Shown here piece after piece: positions 60,591 through 64,000 of a DNA stretch of 64,000 bases; the stretch's first letter is position 1, and the number at the start of each line of letters is the position of its first letter. The notes below the pieces were generated by a model that had not been told where the DNA came from, ran no database searches, and saw only the letters and a list, made by a program, of their open reading frames with translations. Both the position numbers and the translations under genes were made by a program. The DNA is from Lachnospiraceae bacterium (GTDB lineage: Bacteria > Bacillota > Clostridia > Lachnospirales > Lachnospiraceae): positions 248,001-312,000 of the forward strand of contig JAGBBV010000030.1 of the NCBI GenBank assembly GCA_017938315.1. Reading direction: 5' to 3'.

Positions 60591-62698
60591 TGAAGCAGGA
60601 ACAGGAAAAAATAAAGCCGTTACATTTGAAACAGGAAGAATTAATCAGTGCGTTGCCGAAGGAAATCGGCAACGTTAAATTAGATTACGGACATTATCCG
60701 GGCAGGGACCTTTACAGCGACGGAAGTATTGAAGATGAACTTTTGGCCATTGTAAAGAACTCGTCAAGAGTGGAATTTCCTAAGATCATTGAGGAAAAGG
60801 GCAGTTGGCCCATTTTATATCATTTGTCTCCCCTCAGAGCAAATATTGTAGATTTTTTGCCCATAGGAAAAGAGCATAAGGTGCTTGAAATCGGTTCCGG
60901 ATGCGGTGCCATCACGGATAAGCTTTCTGAAAAGGCAGGGGAAGTAACTTGCGTTGAGCTTTCTGCAAAGAGAAGTCATATTAATGCCTATCGCAACCAG
61001 GATAGGGATAATATTACCATTCATGTAGGAAACTTTAGCGACATTGAGCCAAAGCTTCCTTCTGATTATGACTTTGTATGCCTGATAGGTGTGTTTGAGT
61101 ATGCCAATTCTTATATGCAGACAAAGACACCTTATGAAGATTTCTTGAAAATCATGCATAAGCATGTAAAAAATAACGGAAGTTTGGTAATTGCCATAGA
61201 GAATAAATTTGGATTAAAGTACTTTGCAGGATGCAAAGAAGACCATGTGGGAACTTATTTTTCCGGCCTGGAAGGCTATCCTGAGGGTGGCAGTGCCAGA
61301 ACCTTTACCAGAAGCGGATTGGAAAGAATTATGAAAAACTGTGATATCGATGAGTATTCATTCTACTATCCATATCCGGATTACAAATTCCCTACCGTGA
61401 TTTACTCTGATAAGAGATTGCCGCAAGTGGGAGAACTTACAAATAACATGCGTAATTTTGATAGAGACAGAATGCTTCTTTTTAACGAGAAGTATGTCTT
61501 TGACGGAATTATCACAGACAAGCTGTTTGATATCTTTACAAACTCCTATATGGTAATCATTGGCAAACAGCCGGAGACTATTTATGCAAAGTATTCCAAT
61601 GACAGGGCAGAGGAATATATGCTTCGCACGGAACTTACAGAGACAAAAACGGGGAAAGAAATCCGCAAGATTCCCCTCACGCCGGATGCCAAAACGCATG
61701 TAAAGAAAATGGAGCACTATTATGATGCGCTTACTATGCGTTATGCTGGAAGCGGGCTTTCCATCAACGCCTGTAAATGGCTGGAAGATGCAGGATATGC
61801 GGTATTTCCTTATGAAAAGGGAAGAACCTTGGAAGCCCTTTTGGATGAGTGCTTAGAGCGCGATGATATGGATGGCTTTTACCGGCTCTTTGACAAGTAT
61901 TTGGAATACATTTCCTTTAATGAAGAGAGGGCTGTTACCGATTATGATCTGATATTTGCCAACATATTGGTAGATGGTGATCAGTGGACAGTGATTGATT
62001 ATGAGTGGACCAAGGAGGAGAAGATTTCTTCAAAAGAGATTGCTTTCCGCGCGGTTTATTGCTACATTTTAGAGGAAGAAAAACGAAATAAATTAAATCT
62101 TGATTATATAATTAAGAAACTCAGCATCACCCCTGCAGAGGCGGATGAATATCGGGAGAAGGAACTGAAGTTTCAAAAGAGTGTCACAGGAAAACGTAAG
62201 TCCATGGGGGAAATCAGAGCCACTATCGGAACCTACAGTGTGGATCCTAAGATGCTTATGGAAAGATATCTGCAGGAGATATTGGATAAGCGGATCCAGG
62301 TATATGTGAACAGTGGAAATGGTTTCTCGGAGGAAGAATCTTATTATCTGCCGGATGTTTATGTGGAAGAAAACCTCATTGAGGCAGAAATTCCATTTGA
62401 CGGTAATGTGACACAGCTTAGGGTTGACCCTGCGGACAGATGTTGCATTGTAAAGATTAAAACAATGCTGGTAAATGGACAGGCTGTTCCCATGAACAAA
62501 AAATACCTGATAACCAACGGAAAAGCCTTGGAAAATGATACCTATGTGTTTGCAACCGGTGACCCAAACATGACAGTTATGGTGAGTGAGCTTCCTATGA
62601 GCGGAGAAAATACGTTATCCGTAGAACTGGAGATTGCATATCTTCCGGAAGGAATCGCAGCAGGAATGGCTACGGGTAAGAAAGGATTCTTCCGTTAA
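60590..62698 (+). CDS. WbdD-like methyltransferase-kinase (chain-end modifier)
   Basis: 702-residue protein. N-terminal class I SAM methyltransferase (about 75-240): HKVLEIGSGCGAITDKL, then VELSAKRSHINAY and FVCLIGVFEYANSY. A kinase-like fold follows (about 330-530) with the catalytic-loop-like YDLIFANILVDG and the metal-binding VIDYEW, like the D/N and DFG positions of eukaryotic-type kinases. A third, beta-rich region lies at about 585-702. E. coli WbdD has the same order: methyltransferase then kinase, which caps O-antigen chains and sets length. Translation is coupled with the Wzt-like gene (TAATG), supporting that role. The kinase activity is inferred. Confidence 0.75.
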   Translation: MKQEQEKIKPLHLKQEELISALPKEIGNVKLDYGHYPGRDLYSDGSIEDELLAIVKNSSRVEFPKIIEEKGSWPILYHLSPLRANIVDFLPIGKEHKVLEIGSGCGAITDKLSEKAGEVTCVELSAKRSHINAYRNQDRDNITIHVGNFSDIEPKLPSDYDFVCLIGVFEYANSYMQTKTPYEDFLKIMHKHVKNNGSLVIAIENKFGLKYFAGCKEDHVGTYFSGLEGYPEGGSARTFTRSGLERIMKNCDIDEYSFYYPYPDYKFPTVIYSDKRLPQVGELTNNMRNFDRDRMLLFNEKYVFDGIITDKLFDIFTNSYMVIIGKQPETIYAKYSNDRAEEYMLRTELTETKTGKEIRKIPLTPDAKTHVKKMEHYYDALTMRYAGSGLSINACKWLEDAGYAVFPYEKGRTLEALLDECLERDDMDGFYRLFDKYLEYISFNEERAVTDYDLIFANILVDGDQWTVIDYEWTKEEKISSKEIAFRAVYCYILEEEKRNKLNLDYIIKKLSITPAEADEYREKELKFQKSVTGKRKSMGEIRATIGTYSVDPKMLMERYLQEILDKRIQVYVNSGNGFSEEESYYLPDVYVEENLIEAEIPFDGNVTQLRVDPADRCCIVKIKTMLVNGQAVPMNKKYLITNGKALENDTYVFATGDPNMTVMVSELPMSGENTLSVELEIAYLPEGIAAGMATGKKGFFR

Positions 62699-62753
62699 AT
62701 CCATATTTGACGACGGGATAAACAAATAGCCGATTGGGAAAGGAGGAAAAGAC

Positions 62754-64000
62754 ATGAATCAGATTAAGAAGAGTTTGAAGCATATTCTTACAAAAAAACA
62801 AGAAAAAAGATATGAAAAAGAACTGAAAGAGAAGAAAATGTCTTATGATACCTGGATCAAGAGGCTGGAAAGTGAAATTGAAGTTGAAAGTGTTTTTGTG
62901 TCGGAAGAAGAAAAGTGTCTGACAAATGATTTTGGATGCAATTCATCTGAAAGTTGTAATGAAAAAAATGACGGATATCATGCAGAAAAAGGATGGGATT
63001 GTCGTTATTTCGAATTTTTTGAAGATAAAGAGCAAAAGGATGGCAAGCTTTCAGCCTTGCTGTTGCCGCCGGAGGTTACTGCCGGGGTAAGGGAAGAAAA
63101 ACTGGCGCAAATTTTGAAAAAAACCGATGCAGATGTTATTTTATTGCAGACTGCAGAGGGAAAAATGTCGGAATTTGCATTACCTATGTTTTATCGTGCT
63201 TTTATGGAAAATGAAAATATAATTTTGATTTACGGGGATGAAGATGTGGATAGAGAGGGACGCAGGGTAAGTCCCTGGCTAAAACCTGATTGGTCGCCGG
63301 ATACTTTTTTATCTTCTTATTATTTTGGAAGTCTTGTTGCGGTGAGAAGAGAAAAATTGCTGAAAGCAGCAGAGGATGGCACTTTTTCGGGAGCGGAAAT
63401 AGAGAGCGTTCCGGCAATTTATGCACTTTTGGAGAAAATGCTTAAGGATAATGACGCTTTTACTACAAGGAAGAGTGCGGAAGAAGGTATAGTTTTCCAT
63501 ATCCCGGAGATTTTGTTCCATGCAGACAAAGAGGGATATCAGACTGTAAGAGGCTGGAGATTGCCGGAGCATAAAAATATAGAAAGAGAAAATGAACTGG
63601 TTTCGGTAATTATTCCTTCTAAAGATAATCCTGATGTGCTCTTTACTTGCATACATTCCCTTATAGAGAAAACAAAGTCAGCCAATCCTTATGAGATTGT
63701 GATTGTAGATAATGGGAGCAATGCTGAGAATAAACAGAAGATAGAAGCGGAAGTTTTAAAGTTAAATCAAAAGGGAAATGGTGGAAAAGAGGAAGCATAT
63801 ATCAAATATCACCATAAGCCCATGACTTTTAACTTTTCCCACATGTGTAATCTGGGCGCAAAACTGGCTAAGGGAGAGCTTTTGCTGTTTCTAAATGATG
63901 ATATGGAAATTGTTCAGGGTAATTGGCTGTCCCTGATGGTAGAAAAAGCAGTCCTTCCTTATGCGGGAGCAGTAGGTGCAAAGCTTTTGTATCCGGATTC
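62754..64000 (+). CDS. GT2 glycosyltransferase, rhamnan-type, 3' end outside window
   Basis: N-terminal 415 residues of a family 2 glycosyltransferase that runs off the right edge. The ATG at 62754 follows AAAGGAGG. An N-terminal region (about 1-85) is charged; a first degenerate GT-like domain follows, with IYGDEDVDREGRRVSPWLKP, the DEDxx.G...P..KP pattern of rhamnosyltransferase-like proteins. Then comes a canonical GT2 domain: SVIIPSKDNPDVLFTC, IVIVDNGSN, FNFSHMCNLGAKL and the metal-binding LLFLNDDMEIV. The frame has no stop up to base 64000. It should build the rhamnose polymer of the operon; linkage unknown. Confidence 0.82.
   Translation, partial: MNQIKKSLKHILTKKQEKRYEKELKEKKMSYDTWIKRLESEIEVESVFVSEEEKCLTNDFGCNSSESCNEKNDGYHAEKGWDCRYFEFFEDKEQKDGKLSALLLPPEVTAGVREEKLAQILKKTDADVILLQTAEGKMSEFALPMFYRAFMENENIILIYGDEDVDREGRRVSPWLKPDWSPDTFLSSYYFGSLVAVRREKLLKAAEDGTFSGAEIESVPAIYALLEKMLKDNDAFTTRKSAEEGIVFHIPEILFHADKEGYQTVRGWRLPEHKNIERENELVSVIIPSKDNPDVLFTCIHSLIEKTKSANPYEIVIVDNGSNAENKQKIEAEVLKLNQKGNGGKEEAYIKYHHKPMTFNFSHMCNLGAKLAKGELLLFLNDDMEIVQGNWLSLMVEKAVLPYAGAVGAKLLYPD

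Noticed and set aside
1-64000. tRNA, rRNA, riboswitch or insertion sequence
   Set aside because: No such structure or transposase could be supported by reading the sequence; a covariance-model search would be decisive for small RNAs.

Overview
The window looks like a piece of chromosome from an anaerobic, low-GC Gram-positive of the Clostridia, most likely Lachnospiraceae. The evidence is the AT-rich codon use, strong AGGAGG-type ribosome sites, an agr-type peptide quorum system, CotH/VTC/DUF4956 modules, DUF6020/DUF6056/DUF6077 membrane proteins and a GH25 lysozyme with a Pro/Thr linker. I see no rRNA, tRNA, CRISPR array, insertion sequence or replication origin. No stretch longer than about 230 bases lacks a gene.

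Region 1 (1-2566) is an agr-like signalling cassette: the 3' part of an AgrC-type kinase (cut by the left edge), agrD and agrB on the opposite strand, and a LytTR response regulator. Region 2 (2648-6674) is a small accessory island: an AAA_13/RloC-like ATPase with a CxxC pair, an XRE repressor with a promoter and twin operators, and an ORF6N-domain protein with a PLD-like tail.

Region 3 (6779-48279) is a very large cell-envelope glycan decoration locus. It holds about nine multi-spanning GT-C-like proteins, three membrane-associated GT2 enzymes of the polyprenyl-phosphate sugar synthase type, a sugar epimerase, a DegT aminotransferase, FAD oxidoreductases, a UbiA enzyme of the polyprenyl-phosphate phosphoribosyltransferase type with a HAD hydrolase, two MBOAT/SGNH O-acylation pairs, and two permuted copies of a CotH kinase + VTC polyphosphate polymerase + DUF4956 module. 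It also has a membrane-anchored alpha-L-rhamnosidase. One DUF6077 gene appears split by a single in-frame TAA.

Region 4 (48310-54708) holds a 56-residue ORF, a MerR-methyltransferase fusion, a small zinc-ribbon protein, a pair of SMR/EamA half-transporters that could flip lipid-linked sugars, a degenerate SGNH protein, and a membrane-anchored GH25 lysozyme with an unusual tyrosine/acid repeat in its cytoplasmic tail.

Region 5 (54733-64000) is the start of a rhamnan-type, ABC-transporter-dependent polysaccharide operon: rmlB, a sugar O-methyltransferase, rmlA, rmlC, Wzm/Wzt-like export genes with a cargo-binding C-terminal domain, a WbdD-like methyltransferase-kinase, and a GT2 glycosyltransferase that runs off the right edge. 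Taken together (inference), a rhamnose-containing wall polymer is made and capped in the cytoplasm and exported by the ABC transporter. It is then decorated outside by GT-C enzymes using polyprenyl-phosphate sugars, and by acyl and possibly phosphate groups, with quorum sensing and lysozyme genes nearby.
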